The notes under the pieces: generated by a model
What the model was told of the DNA's origin: nothing
The model's database searches: none
Seen by the model: the letters and a program-made list of their open reading frames with translations, nothing else
Translations under genes and position numbers: made by a program
DNA from: Chloroflexota bacterium
GTDB taxonomy: Bacteria; Chloroflexota; Dehalococcoidia; Lucifugimonadales; UBA3495
Direction: 5' to 3'
Length of the DNA: 64,000 nt
Assembly: GCA_028875655.1 (NCBI GenBank)
Contig: JAPPCX010000066.1
Coordinates: forward strand, 1 to 64,000
Shown here: one piece after another, positions 10,692-18,245 of the stretch
How positions within the stretch are numbered: position 1 is the stretch's first letter
How the letters are laid out: each line of letters begins with the position of its first letter

Positions 10692-10955
10692 CTAGTCTCC
10701 CGCCTCTCGCCTCCGTTCCAGCAAAACCAGCCACATCCGATGCCACACGAACCGGCGCTCCGGTTCTTCCAGCCGCCGGCCGATCAGTTCACGAACGGTC
10801 AGCACCGCCTGGCCGGCGAAGAATCCCCAATGTCCCGGCTCGTCGCGGATCCAGCCGGCCAAACGGTCCGGGTGAGCATCGGCAACGGCCTCTAAAACTT
10901 GGTCCAGGGCGATGTCCCTATCGTCCGCATCGCCGGCCATCTGCCTAGCCGCCAC
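10692..10955 (-). CDS. Hypothetical protein at the end of the thiamine operon
   Basis: 87 residues from a GTG start, or 82 from an ATG at 10940. The first option overlaps the thiS stop by 11 bases. The protein is helical and Arg/Trp-rich (DEPGHWGFFAGQAVLTVREL, then RRFVWHRMWLVLLERRRE), with no signal peptide and no motif I recognise. Its placement as the last gene of thiG-thiE-thiS with overlap suggests a thiamine-related role, but this is only context. Confidence 0.55.
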   Translation of the reverse strand: MAARQMAGDADDRDIALDQVLEAVADAHPDRLAGWIRDEPGHWGFFAGQAVLTVRELIGRRLEEPERRFVWHRMWLVLLERRREAGD

Positions 10956-11148
10956 CCACCGGCCGGACTATTTCCAGCGCATCCCCGGCGTTCAGTTTGA
11001 CGGCGGCGAAGTCCTCTTTGCGGATCACCTGCCCGTTGTAACCGACCGCGATGAATTTCATATTCACATCTATGGTCGCAAGGTAGGATTGCAAATCCAG
11101 GCCCTCATCGACGTCCCGTGGCTTACCATTGACTTTCAATGTGATCAT
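10945..11148 (-). CDS. thiS: Sulfur carrier protein ThiS
   Basis: 67 residues, MITLKVNGKPRDV at the N-terminus and a C-terminal GDALEIVRPVGGG whose terminal Gly-Gly is the site of adenylation and thiocarboxylate formation. This ubiquitin-fold protein delivers sulfur to ThiG for thiazole synthesis. The longer open frame to 11271 is upstream read-through into thiE; the ATG at 11148 fits family length. Twenty bases separate it from thiE. Confidence 0.9.
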   Translation of the reverse strand: MITLKVNGKPRDVDEGLDLQSYLATIDVNMKFIAVGYNGQVIRKEDFAAVKLNAGDALEIVRPVGGG

Positions 11149-11167
11149 GATGGCGGTACACCTCCCA

Positions 11168-11872
11168 TCAAACGCGGCGCGAAACGTTGGCTTCCCGATC
11201 TGCCACTGATTTCGGAGCAGCCGCGTCAGCCATAGAGTTCTTGAGCCGCTGTGCCGCGGCGCAAGGATCATCGTGGGCCAGGACGCTGGTGATTACCGCG
11301 ACTCCGCTGGCGCCGGCGGCGATCACTTGCCCTGCGTTATATTCTGTGATGCCTCCGATTCCCAGCATCGGAATGGTTACTCCGGCTGACGCGATTCGCA
11401 ATAGCAGGCCCGGGCCGGATGGCTCTTCACCGGGGTGGGAATTGGTGGCGAACATTGTGCCCACCAGCAGGAAGTCAGCCCCGGACTCAGCCGCGCCGCA
11501 AGCTCCCGGAACCGAATGAACGGAACGACCGATGACGGACGGTTCGCCCATGATGGCCCGAACCGCACCGGTCGGCATGGCGGCCTCGCCCAACTGTACG
11601 CCATCGGCCCGAGCCGCCAGCGCAACGTCGGCGCGCTCGTTTACCAACAGCAACGCCCGGCCCGCGATGACCTCGCGTAGCTGCTCAGCCAGTTCCAGCA
11701 GCGCGGCGCCCGGCATTTCCTTGTCCCGCAACTGGACGATATCCACCCCACCGTCCACGGCGGCCGCGACTCGACCCGGCAACTCGCCCGAGGGGCATAC
11801 CCGGCGGTCAGTCACCAGACATAAGCATTGGTGGGACAGGCGCCCGATGTTGCTCCCGAATGGAAAAGCCAT
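11168..11872 (-). CDS. thiE: Thiamine phosphate synthase ThiE
   Basis: 234 residues forming a TIM barrel that joins HMP-pyrophosphate to thiazole phosphate to give thiamine phosphate. Recognisable family segments are CLVTDRR, GVDIVQLRDKEM, DGVQLGE and a phosphate-binding MLGIGGITEYNAGQVIAAGASGVAV near the end. The protein is slightly longer than usual at both ends. It starts nine bases after the thiG stop, within the riboswitch-controlled thi operon. Confidence 0.93.
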   Translation of the reverse strand: MAFPFGSNIGRLSHQCLCLVTDRRVCPSGELPGRVAAAVDGGVDIVQLRDKEMPGAALLELAEQLREVIAGRALLLVNERADVALAARADGVQLGEAAMPTGAVRAIMGEPSVIGRSVHSVPGACGAAESGADFLLVGTMFATNSHPGEEPSGPGLLLRIASAGVTIPMLGIGGITEYNAGQVIAAGASGVAVITSVLAHDDPCAAAQRLKNSMADAAAPKSVADREANVSRRV

Positions 11873-11881
11873 CAGGTTCCA

Positions 11882-12667
11882 CTAGTCGGCTACCGCCGGC
11901 TCCGGGACATCCGTAGGCGGGCTGCTGGCAATCGCTTCCGTGCGTACCGGAATACGGCCGGCCAGGTAGGCTTGTCGGCCTGCCTCTACCCCTTTCTTGA
12001 AGGCGTCGGCCATCAAGGCCGGATTCTCCGCCTGGGCGATGGCCGTGTTCACCAGCACCGCGTCCGCCCCTATTTCCAGCGCCTTGGAGGCATCGGACGG
12101 CACCGCAAGCCCGGCGTCCACCACCACGGGCACGTTGGCGTTTTCCAGGATGATCCTGACCTCTTCCACCGTGTGGATTCCCTGCCCCGAACCGATAGCG
12201 GAACCCAGGGGCATCACCGTCACGCAGCCAACCTCCTCCAAATTCTTGGCCAGCACCGGGTCGGCATGGATGTAGGGCAAAACCTTGAACCCGTCATCCA
12301 CCAACTGGCGCGCCGCTTCCAGGGTGCCGTTGGGGTCGGGGAAAAGGTATTTGGCGTCAGGGATGACTTCCAGCTTGACGAAATCGGTTTGAGCGACTTC
12401 ACGACCCAGGCGAGCGACGAATAGAGCTTCTTCCACGGTGCGGCAACCGGCCGTGTTGGGCAATATCCGGTACTTGTCCAGGTTGATGTGTTCCAGGATG
12501 TTCCGTTCCGGATTGTCCAGGTCCAACCGTCGGATGGCGACCGTAACCATTTCGGTTCCCGACGCTTCCAGCGAATCGACCATCTCCTGCATGCTGCGAT
12601 GCCGACCCGTTCCGACGATCAGCCGGGATTTGAACGACACGCCGCCTATCACCAGTTCATCGGCCAT
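11882..12667 (-). CDS. thiG: Thiazole synthase ThiG
   Basis: 261 residues starting MADELVIGGVSF at ATG 12667, with AGGAG about nine bases upstream; the frame remains open to 12724 but that is leader sequence. ThiG builds thiazole phosphate carboxylate from 1-deoxy-xylulose 5-phosphate, a glycine-derived imine and the ThiS thiocarboxylate. Diagnostic parts are SRLIVGTGRH, KLEVIPDAKYLFPDPNGTLEA and the phosphate-binding VDAGLAVPSDASKALEIGADAVLVNTAIA. It is the first gene of the operon and lies directly behind the TPP riboswitch. Confidence 0.95.
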   Translation of the reverse strand: MADELVIGGVSFKSRLIVGTGRHRSMQEMVDSLEASGTEMVTVAIRRLDLDNPERNILEHINLDKYRILPNTAGCRTVEEALFVARLGREVAQTDFVKLEVIPDAKYLFPDPNGTLEAARQLVDDGFKVLPYIHADPVLAKNLEEVGCVTVMPLGSAIGSGQGIHTVEEVRIILENANVPVVVDAGLAVPSDASKALEIGADAVLVNTAIAQAENPALMADAFKKGVEAGRQAYLAGRIPVRTEAIASSPPTDVPEPAVAD

Positions 12668-12725
12668 GGCTGCCACTCTCCTGTTTTTGTGCTCGAGGCC
12701 GTACCCAGTTGCCTTGAAATACATC

Positions 12726-12749
12726 GCCGCCAGGCGGAAACCCGGCGGC
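12726..12749 (-). promoter_or_regulatory. Hairpin in the thiG leader
   Basis: GCCGCCAGG at 12726-12734 pairs with CCCGGCGGC at 12741-12749 with one mismatch. It lies between the TPP riboswitch and the thiG start on the transcribed strand and may be part of the expression platform. There is no T run after it, so control of translation or a weak terminator are both possible. Confidence 0.45.
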
Positions 12750-12769
12750 CAATAATTGAGTGCTACCTA

Positions 12770-12862
12770 CTGTTCCTACGCCGGCATTACCCGAGTCAGG
12801 TACAGACGGTCGGCGACGAATTTGGTCGCCCTCTCAGCCTGGTTTCCCCAAGCTCCCGCCAG
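12770..12862 (-). ncRNA. TPP riboswitch (THI element)
   Basis: Read on the minus strand, the conserved TPP aptamer parts appear in order: CTGAGAGG (about 12838-12831), then GTACCTGACTCGGGTAAT (about 12803-12786) and GCCGGCGTAGGA (about 12784-12773). These match the CUGAGA and ACCUGAUCUGGAUAAUGCCAGCGUAGGGA blocks of the family. The element lies between a good promoter and thiG, so thiamine pyrophosphate should repress the thi operon. Boundaries are approximate. Confidence 0.93.
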
Positions 12863-12892
12863 AAATCGCGTCAGGCATTCGATTGTCCGTTG

Positions 12893-12921
12893 AATTTAGC
12901 ACCAAGCGCGAATCAAGTCAA
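12893..12921 (-). promoter_or_regulatory. Promoter of the thi operon
   Basis: On the minus strand TTGACT (12921-12916) is separated by exactly 17 bases from TAAATT (12898-12893). It is a good sigma-70 match placed about 30 bases before the riboswitch aptamer. Confidence 0.72.
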
Positions 12922-12953
12922 CGTGAAACGCCGGCTCAAGCGTACTCGCGTTT

Positions 12954-12986
12954 GTCATTGCGAGCGTAGCGCGGCAATCTCGGCGA
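12954..12986. repeat. R3 palindromic repeat
   Basis: GTCATTGCGAGCG and CGCGGCAATCTC form the two arms of an imperfect palindrome. The same element is at 22570, 36185 and 50067. It lies upstream of the thi promoter and next to the stop of the small membrane peptide. Confidence 0.75.
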
Positions 12987-12994
12987 CACCGTCA

Positions 12995-13117
12995 TTACAC
13001 TGCGCCGACGATATGCCCAACTGGACGATTCAGCCAACCCGACCACAAATATACAATGCCCACCAGGACGATCAGCGCGATGACCACGCCGATAATAAGG
13101 CAACCGTACCGTTCCAT
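12995..13117 (-). CDS. Small single-span membrane peptide (40 aa)
   Basis: A 40-residue frame, MERYGCLIIG at the start, then VVIALIVLVGIVYLW as one strongly hydrophobic helix at about residues 7-25, and a polar SGWLNRPVGH tail. It begins seven bases after the stop of the CocE/NonD hydrolase gene on the same strand. The compact hydrophobic helix with flanking charges looks coding rather than random, but no clear ribosome binding site is visible. Function unknown. Confidence 0.4.
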   Translation of the reverse strand: MERYGCLIIGVVIALIVLVGIVYLWSGWLNRPVGHIVGAV

Positions 13118-13123
13118 GGCCGC

Positions 13124-14875
13124 TTATACCGGGATGATGGGTAAACGAATCCGCGACGGATATTGTTCGTCGTGGTGGATGGTCTGGAGCGCCGGCACGG
13201 ATTCGGTGGCCGCCCAGGGGTCGCCGGCTGTGTTGAAGTTGCGGTCGAAACGCGGAAAGTTGCTGCTGCTGATTTCCAGGCGGATGCGGTGCCCCGCCTT
13301 GAAAACGTTGCTGGTGGCCACCAGGTCGATGGTGTACTCCTCAACCGCTCCCGGTGTTATCGGACGCGCTTCGTCCGTCCCCTTTCGGTAACGCGCCCTG
13401 ATGATGCCGTCCACCAAACTCCGCGCCGCGCCGCAGGGTTCCACGTCCACCAGCTTCGCCGTGAAGTCCGTGTCAGCGGCGGTGGTGGACGCGAACAGCG
13501 TCACGGTCAGCGGCCCGGTGACCTCAACGTCCGCCTCCAGAACCGGCGTGGTGTAGCACAGTACGTCGCCGCGAGCCTCGACGCCCTGCTGGTCATACGC
13601 GCCGCCGGGTACGAAGGACGGCCCGCAGCACAGCGCGCCGCCCCGCGTCGGAACCGGATCCCGTGGGTCGTACACGAACACGTCCGGCGCCTCGGCTTCC
13701 GGCGCATCCGTTGACAACGATCCGTCGCCTGATGCGGTGTTGGCCCTGCCGCCGCTGTGCAGGTAGTAGTCCGTGTATTGCGTCCGCGCCAGCGGCCATT
13801 CCTGCTCGTCCCGCCACTGGTTCCGGCCCATCACGAAGATGCGGACCGGCGATTCATTCTCAGCCCCGTTCTGCTCACCTTTGAGCCAGTGGTCGAACCA
13901 CCGCAAATGGATGCCGTCGGTGTCGATGGCCGGCCCGGCCGCGCCCAACCCAAAGAAAAACTCCCCGGAAATCTCGCCGAAAGGTCCATGATGCCAGGGG
14001 CCAACAATCAGTCGTTGCCCACCGCGCGCCGTGGCGTCCTCTGCCTGCGATTGCATCCCCACGAAGTTGCGCAGCGTGCCCAGCAGGAATATGTCGTGCC
14101 AGCCGCCGATGTGCAGCGCCGGCGTGGTGATGTGCGGGTAATGGTCTTCAATCCGCCAGCGGTTCCAGTAATCATCGCTGGACGAGTGCCGTATCCAATC
14201 GTAGAAGTAGTCGGCCAGCGGCGCTTTGAGGTGTGGAAGTTCCACGATGGGCTGGTGGCGGAAGGTGCAATCCAGCTCATTGAACGCTGCCAGCAATCCC
14301 TCTCGTGTCCCTTCCGGCACGTCATGCCGGCTGGAAATCGCGCCCATGTTGGCCATGGTGAGTTGCCGCATCGTCCACGACAGGGCAAACCCCCAGGCCA
14401 GCGCGCCGCCCTGGTAGGTCCAGCCTTCGTAGTAGTCCGAAGCCGTGATGCCCGGCGCAATGCAGGTCAGCCCCGGCGGATTCGTAATCGCGCACAGCCA
14501 TTGCGTCGCGCCCACGTAGGAACGCCCGAACATCCCCGTCTTCCCGGAACTCCAGGGCTGTTCAGCACACCACTGCACGGTGTCGTACCCGTCGTTGGGT
14601 TCGTCCAGGAACGGGTAGAATTCTCCCTCCGACGCGTATCTGCCTCGTGTGTCCTGTATGACCACGGCGTACCCGTGGGACGCGGCGCGCATCACGTCGA
14701 GGCTGCCGGTCCGGTTCTGGGTCTTGTCGTAGGGAGTGCGTTGCAGCAGGACCGGCAACGGCTCGTCAACGTCGGGACGGTACACGTCGGCGTACAACGT
14801 AACGCCGTCGCGCATCGCAACCGGCACGTTGAACTCACTGCGGATGTTGGTGTACGGGCCAATCATGTCCGGCAT
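13124..14875 (-). CDS. CocE/NonD-family hydrolase (X-Pro dipeptidyl-peptidase-like)
   Basis: 583 residues with the alpha/beta-hydrolase core and the C-terminal jelly-roll domain of the CocE/NonD family. The nucleophile Ser is in GMFGRSYVGATQ at about residue 127; the N-terminus shows MRDGVTLYADVYRP and LQRTPYDKT, and the C-terminal beta domain starts near residue 420. Family members cleave acyl esters or X-Pro peptides, cocaine esterase being the best known. No signal peptide is visible. CTAAGGAGG stands before the ATG. It follows argF by 35 bases and may be co-transcribed; the substrate is unknown. Confidence 0.9.
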   Translation of the reverse strand: MPDMIGPYTNIRSEFNVPVAMRDGVTLYADVYRPDVDEPLPVLLQRTPYDKTQNRTGSLDVMRAASHGYAVVIQDTRGRYASEGEFYPFLDEPNDGYDTVQWCAEQPWSSGKTGMFGRSYVGATQWLCAITNPPGLTCIAPGITASDYYEGWTYQGGALAWGFALSWTMRQLTMANMGAISSRHDVPEGTREGLLAAFNELDCTFRHQPIVELPHLKAPLADYFYDWIRHSSSDDYWNRWRIEDHYPHITTPALHIGGWHDIFLLGTLRNFVGMQSQAEDATARGGQRLIVGPWHHGPFGEISGEFFFGLGAAGPAIDTDGIHLRWFDHWLKGEQNGAENESPVRIFVMGRNQWRDEQEWPLARTQYTDYYLHSGGRANTASGDGSLSTDAPEAEAPDVFVYDPRDPVPTRGGALCCGPSFVPGGAYDQQGVEARGDVLCYTTPVLEADVEVTGPLTVTLFASTTAADTDFTAKLVDVEPCGAARSLVDGIIRARYRKGTDEARPITPGAVEEYTIDLVATSNVFKAGHRIRLEISSSNFPRFDRNFNTAGDPWAATESVPALQTIHHDEQYPSRIRLPIIPV

Positions 14876-14910
14876 AGCGGCGCCTCCTTAGTGCCGCCAT
14901 TATACCGTGA

Positions 14911-15843
14911 TTATCCCAGCAGGAACTCCAGAACCGCCTTCTGCGCGTGCAGCCGGTTGTGAGCCTGCCGGTAGGCCACCGATTGCGGATGCTCCAGCAT
15001 CCCCGGCGCCACCTCCTCACCGTAGTGCGCCGGCATGTCGTGCATGAAACACGCCCCCGGCGCGGCCTTTTTCATTAGCGCGTCGTCCACCGTATAGCCC
15101 TGGAATGCCGCCAGCCGCTGCTCCGTTTCGGCCTCGTCCCCCATGCTGGTCCAGACGTCCGTGTACACCACGTTGGCGTCAACCACCGCGTCCTCGGGCC
15201 GCACCAGCGGATGCACCGTTGGCCTCGGCCCATGGTCTGCCCGAACCCCGCGCGCGCTGGCCGCGTCGAACACCGATTCCTCCAGCTGGTAACCATGGGG
15301 CGCGGCAATGGAGAAGTTCATGCCCACCGCCGGCGCGCCCAGGCACAGGCTCCGCGCCACGTTGTTGCCGTCGCCGATGTAGGCTACGTTCACGCCGTCC
15401 GTTTTCCCGTGAGTCTCCGCTATCGTCAGCAGGTCGGCCATGGTCTGGCAGGGATGTTCAACATCCGACAGCGCGTTGATGACTGGCACGCTGCCGTACT
15501 TGGCCAACCCGGCCAGCGAGTCGTGGGAGTTCACCCGGGCAATTACCCCGTCCACGTATCCGCTGAGCACGCGCGCCACGTCGGAGACTGGCTCCCGACG
15601 ACCCAGGCCCACTTCCTCCGGCGACATGTACAGGCTGTACCCGCCCAGCTCGGCGATGCCGATCTGGAAACTCACGCGCGTTCGCAGCGACGGCTTCTCG
15701 AAGAGCAGGACGATTCGCTTGCCCGCCAACGGCAGTACACTGCCCGGCGGGGCTGCTTTCATCTCAATGGCCCGGTCAATCAGCCGGCGCGTCTCATCGG
15801 CGGATATGTCGGTGATGGAAAGAAAATCGCGCTTGTCAGACAT
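14911..15843 (-). CDS. argF: Ornithine carbamoyltransferase ArgF
   Basis: 310 residues, normal family length. The carbamoyl-phosphate motif is FEKPSLRTRVSF at about 49-60, and the second is VEHPCQTMADL at about 131-141. VYTDVWTSMGDE near residue 225 is the ornithine-side loop. It makes citrulline from ornithine and carbamoyl phosphate in arginine synthesis. The usual HCLP motif, whose Cys contacts ornithine, reads HDMPAHYGEEV here; this may be a lineage variant or point to another acceptor. It is preceded by a hairpin after the NHL gene, so it may start its own transcript. Confidence 0.88.
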   Translation of the reverse strand: MSDKRDFLSITDISADETRRLIDRAIEMKAAPPGSVLPLAGKRIVLLFEKPSLRTRVSFQIGIAELGGYSLYMSPEEVGLGRREPVSDVARVLSGYVDGVIARVNSHDSLAGLAKYGSVPVINALSDVEHPCQTMADLLTIAETHGKTDGVNVAYIGDGNNVARSLCLGAPAVGMNFSIAAPHGYQLEESVFDAASARGVRADHGPRPTVHPLVRPEDAVVDANVVYTDVWTSMGDEAETEQRLAAFQGYTVDDALMKKAAPGACFMHDMPAHYGEEVAPGMLEHPQSVAYRQAHNRLHAQKAVLEFLLG

Positions 15844-15871
15844 ACTCTGTTTCCTGTCAAACTACGAAAGA

Positions 15872-15893
15872 GGGCCGGTCCTGGAACCGGCCC
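15872..15893 (-). terminator. Hairpin between NHL gene and argF, probable terminator
   Basis: GGGCCGGT (15872-15879) pairs perfectly with ACCGGCCC (15886-15893). It lies 27 bases after the NHL-gene stop, and on the minus strand is followed by a pyrimidine- and T-rich stretch, CTCTTTCGTAGTTT. Confidence 0.6.
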
Positions 15894-15920
15894 CGATTAC
15901 GTTCTGAACGTCCAGGATGC

Positions 15921-16949
15921 CTACAGGTTGAACTGCGGGTCCAGGTAGGAGTCGTCCTTGTCGTAAATCTGCAGCCGGGACCGCAGGGTGTCGCACACGA
16001 CCAGGCGGTTGTTCGCTCGGTCGAAGGTGCAGCCCATGGGCATCCGGAAGGTTCGCTGCTGCTGTTCCAGGTCGGGAACTCTGCGGCGGGCCTTGACCAT
16101 GTCGGGGTTGGCATCCAGGGACAGGTTGCCCCAGTCGGACACTTCAACCGCGTCACCGGTCAGGTAGGCGATGGGACGGGTCTCGTTGTCGTAGATGACG
16201 ATACGCTCGTTCATCCAGTCCGCCACGTACACGTCGCCCTCGTTGTCGATGGTGACGTCCAGGGGGTGATTCAGCTCGCCGGAGCCGGTGCCCTTGCTGC
16301 CAAAGGTGGCCAGGTGGGTTCCGCCGGCGGTGTACTTCTGCACCCGGTGGTTGCCCCAGTCGGCGACGTACAGATCGCCGGAGGGGTCGATGGCGATGCC
16401 GGAGGGCATTTCCAGGTCTTCGGGGCCGCTGCCCTTGGAGCCGAAACCGCCCAGGAAATCTCCGTCGGGGCTGAATTTCTGCACGCGGCTCGTCTTGGCC
16501 GAGACTACCCAGACGTTGCCGTCCGCGTCCACCTCGATTCCGGCGGCGCCATTCAACTGTCCTTCGCCGTCGCCGGCTTCACCCCATTGTTTGAGTAGGT
16601 TGCCGTCGCCGTCAAACACGGAGATCTGGTTCTTCCACTCGTCGGTGGCAAAAACGTTGCCGTTAGCGTCGGTGGTGATGCCGGTGAGCCACATGAACAG
16701 GCTGCCGGAGCCGGCCTGGTAGGCAATGCCTTCCCGACCGAATTCGCCGATGTACTCCTGCTCAACGGTGCACTTGGTAATGCGGGCGCTGGGATTCTGT
16801 TCGCCGGAGCGATTGGCTACGTAAAGCGTCCCATCGGGGAGCGCGGCTACGCCAACCGGCTGGCTGAACCCCATACCCACCTGAGCGTTCCGGCCAATGT
16901 TATGACTGTAAAGCCATGCGCGGCCGCCCGCTACGGTGTTCAGAGGCAT
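15921..16949 (-). CDS. NHL-repeat beta-propeller protein
   Basis: 342 residues built of about six NHL repeats, each with the pattern G..D..GNVYVAD..N.R.Q.F...G. Clear examples are SGIAIDPSGDLYVADWGNHR and DVTIDNEGDVYVADWMNER. NHL propellers bind proteins or act as lyases; the nearest enzyme family is the peptidyl-alpha-hydroxyglycine lyase type, but no catalytic residues can be assigned. No signal peptide is visible. GAGGAGG precedes the ATG. It lies 84 bases downstream of DUF1501 in the same orientation, so it may belong to that unit. Confidence 0.85.
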   Translation of the reverse strand: MPLNTVAGGRAWLYSHNIGRNAQVGMGFSQPVGVAALPDGTLYVANRSGEQNPSARITKCTVEQEYIGEFGREGIAYQAGSGSLFMWLTGITTDANGNVFATDEWKNQISVFDGDGNLLKQWGEAGDGEGQLNGAAGIEVDADGNVWVVSAKTSRVQKFSPDGDFLGGFGSKGSGPEDLEMPSGIAIDPSGDLYVADWGNHRVQKYTAGGTHLATFGSKGTGSGELNHPLDVTIDNEGDVYVADWMNERIVIYDNETRPIAYLTGDAVEVSDWGNLSLDANPDMVKARRRVPDLEQQQRTFRMPMGCTFDRANNRLVVCDTLRSRLQIYDKDDSYLDPQFNL

Positions 16950-16985
16950 AGTAGGTCCTCCTCTTTGCTATTCTCTGTCAGTATT

Positions 16986-17016
16986 GCGGCGCAGCCGTCC
17001 GGTTGCGCCGCTTTTT
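16986..17016 (+). terminator. Hairpin plus T5 facing the plus strand
   Basis: GCGGCGCA (16986-16993) pairs with TGCGCCGC (17004-17011) and is followed by TTTTT at 17012-17016. In form it is a plus-strand terminator, although all annotated genes here lie on the minus strand. Confidence 0.5.
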
Positions 17017-17033
17017 CTGTCTCGCTGAACTTT

Positions 17034-18164
17034 CTACTTGATCAGGTCCAGCTTGGGGAAGGCGCCGTTCACGATGGGGTTGGCGTCCATGCCCATCCAG
17101 TCTTCCACGATGGTGGAGTACGCGCCGCGGAAGTCGTAGTTGGGAACCAGGTCGCCCTGTTCCAGGTCCTCGGCCTTCCGGGAGGGATACTCGCCGTAGA
17201 AACCGCCCTTGACGGGATCGCCGATGACGAAAGCAGCGCCGGCTGCACCGTGGTCGGTGCCGGAGCCGTTGTCGCGCACGCGGCGACCGAACTCGGAGAA
17301 CAGGTACATGACGATGTTCTCGCCGGTGTTGTGCTCCTGCATGTCCTGGAAGAAGGCGCTCACGGCCTCGGAAACTTCCTTCCACAGCACCGGGTGGGCC
17401 GCGGCCTCACCGGCGTGCGTGTCAAAGCTGCCGTGCTGCGTGTAGAAGATCTTGGTGCCCAGGTCGGCCATATAGACCTGCGCGATGTCGCGGAGGTGCA
17501 TGGCGATGGGGCTGTTGGGATACTCAACGTTGCTGGAGTACTGCTCCGGCGCAACCTTGACGATGTCGGCGCCGACCATGGCGTCGGTGCCGGTGGAGCG
17601 CAGGTAGTCGTTGACGAAGCTGCCGCCCACGGTGGGAGAGTACATCTTCGAGAACAGGTCCAACGCCTTGGAGCGCTGGTCAACGTCGGCGATGCCGGTG
17701 AGCAGGCCGTAGGTGCTCAGGTCGGCGATGGCGGCGACGGGGACGCCCGGAACGGCCAGCGCGCGAGGCAGGCCGTGGCCGAAGTTGATGGCCGTCAGCA
17801 CGTTTTCCTTATTGGGGTCCAGCTCGCGGGCGACGCGGCCGGCCCAGCCCTCGGTGCCAACCTTGTCCGGCTCACAGGTGTGCCAGATGTCCATGCTGCG
17901 GAAGTGCGAGCGCGGGCTGTCGGCGTAGCCGATGCCGTGGATGACGGCAACCTTGCCCTCGTCGAACATTTCCTTGATGGGGCCCATGGTGGGCATGAAG
18001 CCGATCTCGTCATTGACGGGGATGATGTCTTCCCGCTCGTAGCGAATCGTCGGCCGGTTGTCGTAGTACAACGAGTCGTTGTAGGGGATCACCGTGTTGA
18101 AGTAGTCGTTGCCGCCGGTGAGCTGCAGGACCACGATGACCGGATCTTTCTTGGTGGAGGTCAT
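17034..18164 (-). CDS. DUF1501 protein (AlkP/sulfatase-like)
   Basis: 376 residues with the DUF1501 signatures LQLTGGNDYFN near the N-terminus, SPRSHFRSMDIWHT at about 82-95, GSFDTHAGE at about 245, and SEFGRRVRDNGSGTDHGAAG at about 290-310. The family belongs to the alkaline phosphatase/sulfatase-like group and is nearly always encoded next to DUF1800, as here (82-base gap with a hairpin at 18212-18236). Most DUF1501 proteins begin with a Tat signal; this one starts straight with the fold, so it may be cytoplasmic or exported with a partner. Biochemical function unknown. Confidence 0.92.
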   Translation of the reverse strand: MTSTKKDPVIVVLQLTGGNDYFNTVIPYNDSLYYDNRPTIRYEREDIIPVNDEIGFMPTMGPIKEMFDEGKVAVIHGIGYADSPRSHFRSMDIWHTCEPDKVGTEGWAGRVARELDPNKENVLTAINFGHGLPRALAVPGVPVAAIADLSTYGLLTGIADVDQRSKALDLFSKMYSPTVGGSFVNDYLRSTGTDAMVGADIVKVAPEQYSSNVEYPNSPIAMHLRDIAQVYMADLGTKIFYTQHGSFDTHAGEAAAHPVLWKEVSEAVSAFFQDMQEHNTGENIVMYLFSEFGRRVRDNGSGTDHGAAGAAFVIGDPVKGGFYGEYPSRKAEDLEQGDLVPNYDFRGAYSTIVEDWMGMDANPIVNGAFPKLDLIK

Positions 18165-18211
18165 TGTGTATGCTCCTTGTTAAGTTGTTGTCGCCGGTTG
18201 ATCGGTGTTAT

Positions 18212-18236
18212 CGCCGGGCCGGATTCCGACCCGGCG
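18212..18236 (-). promoter_or_regulatory. Intergenic hairpin between DUF1800 and DUF1501
   Basis: CGCCGGGCCGG at 18212-18222 pairs with CCGACCCGGCG at 18226-18236 with one G-T position. There is no T run; it could adjust the relative amounts of the two products. Confidence 0.45.
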
Positions 18237-18245
18237 CGTTTCCGA

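Noticed and set aside
12726..12749. Rho-independent terminator in the thiG leader
   Set aside because: The stem is good but there is no U run behind it, so I list it only as a leader hairpin.
13757..14962. 401-residue open frame on the plus strand
   Set aside because: Antisense to the CocE/NonD hydrolase; no recognisable domain.
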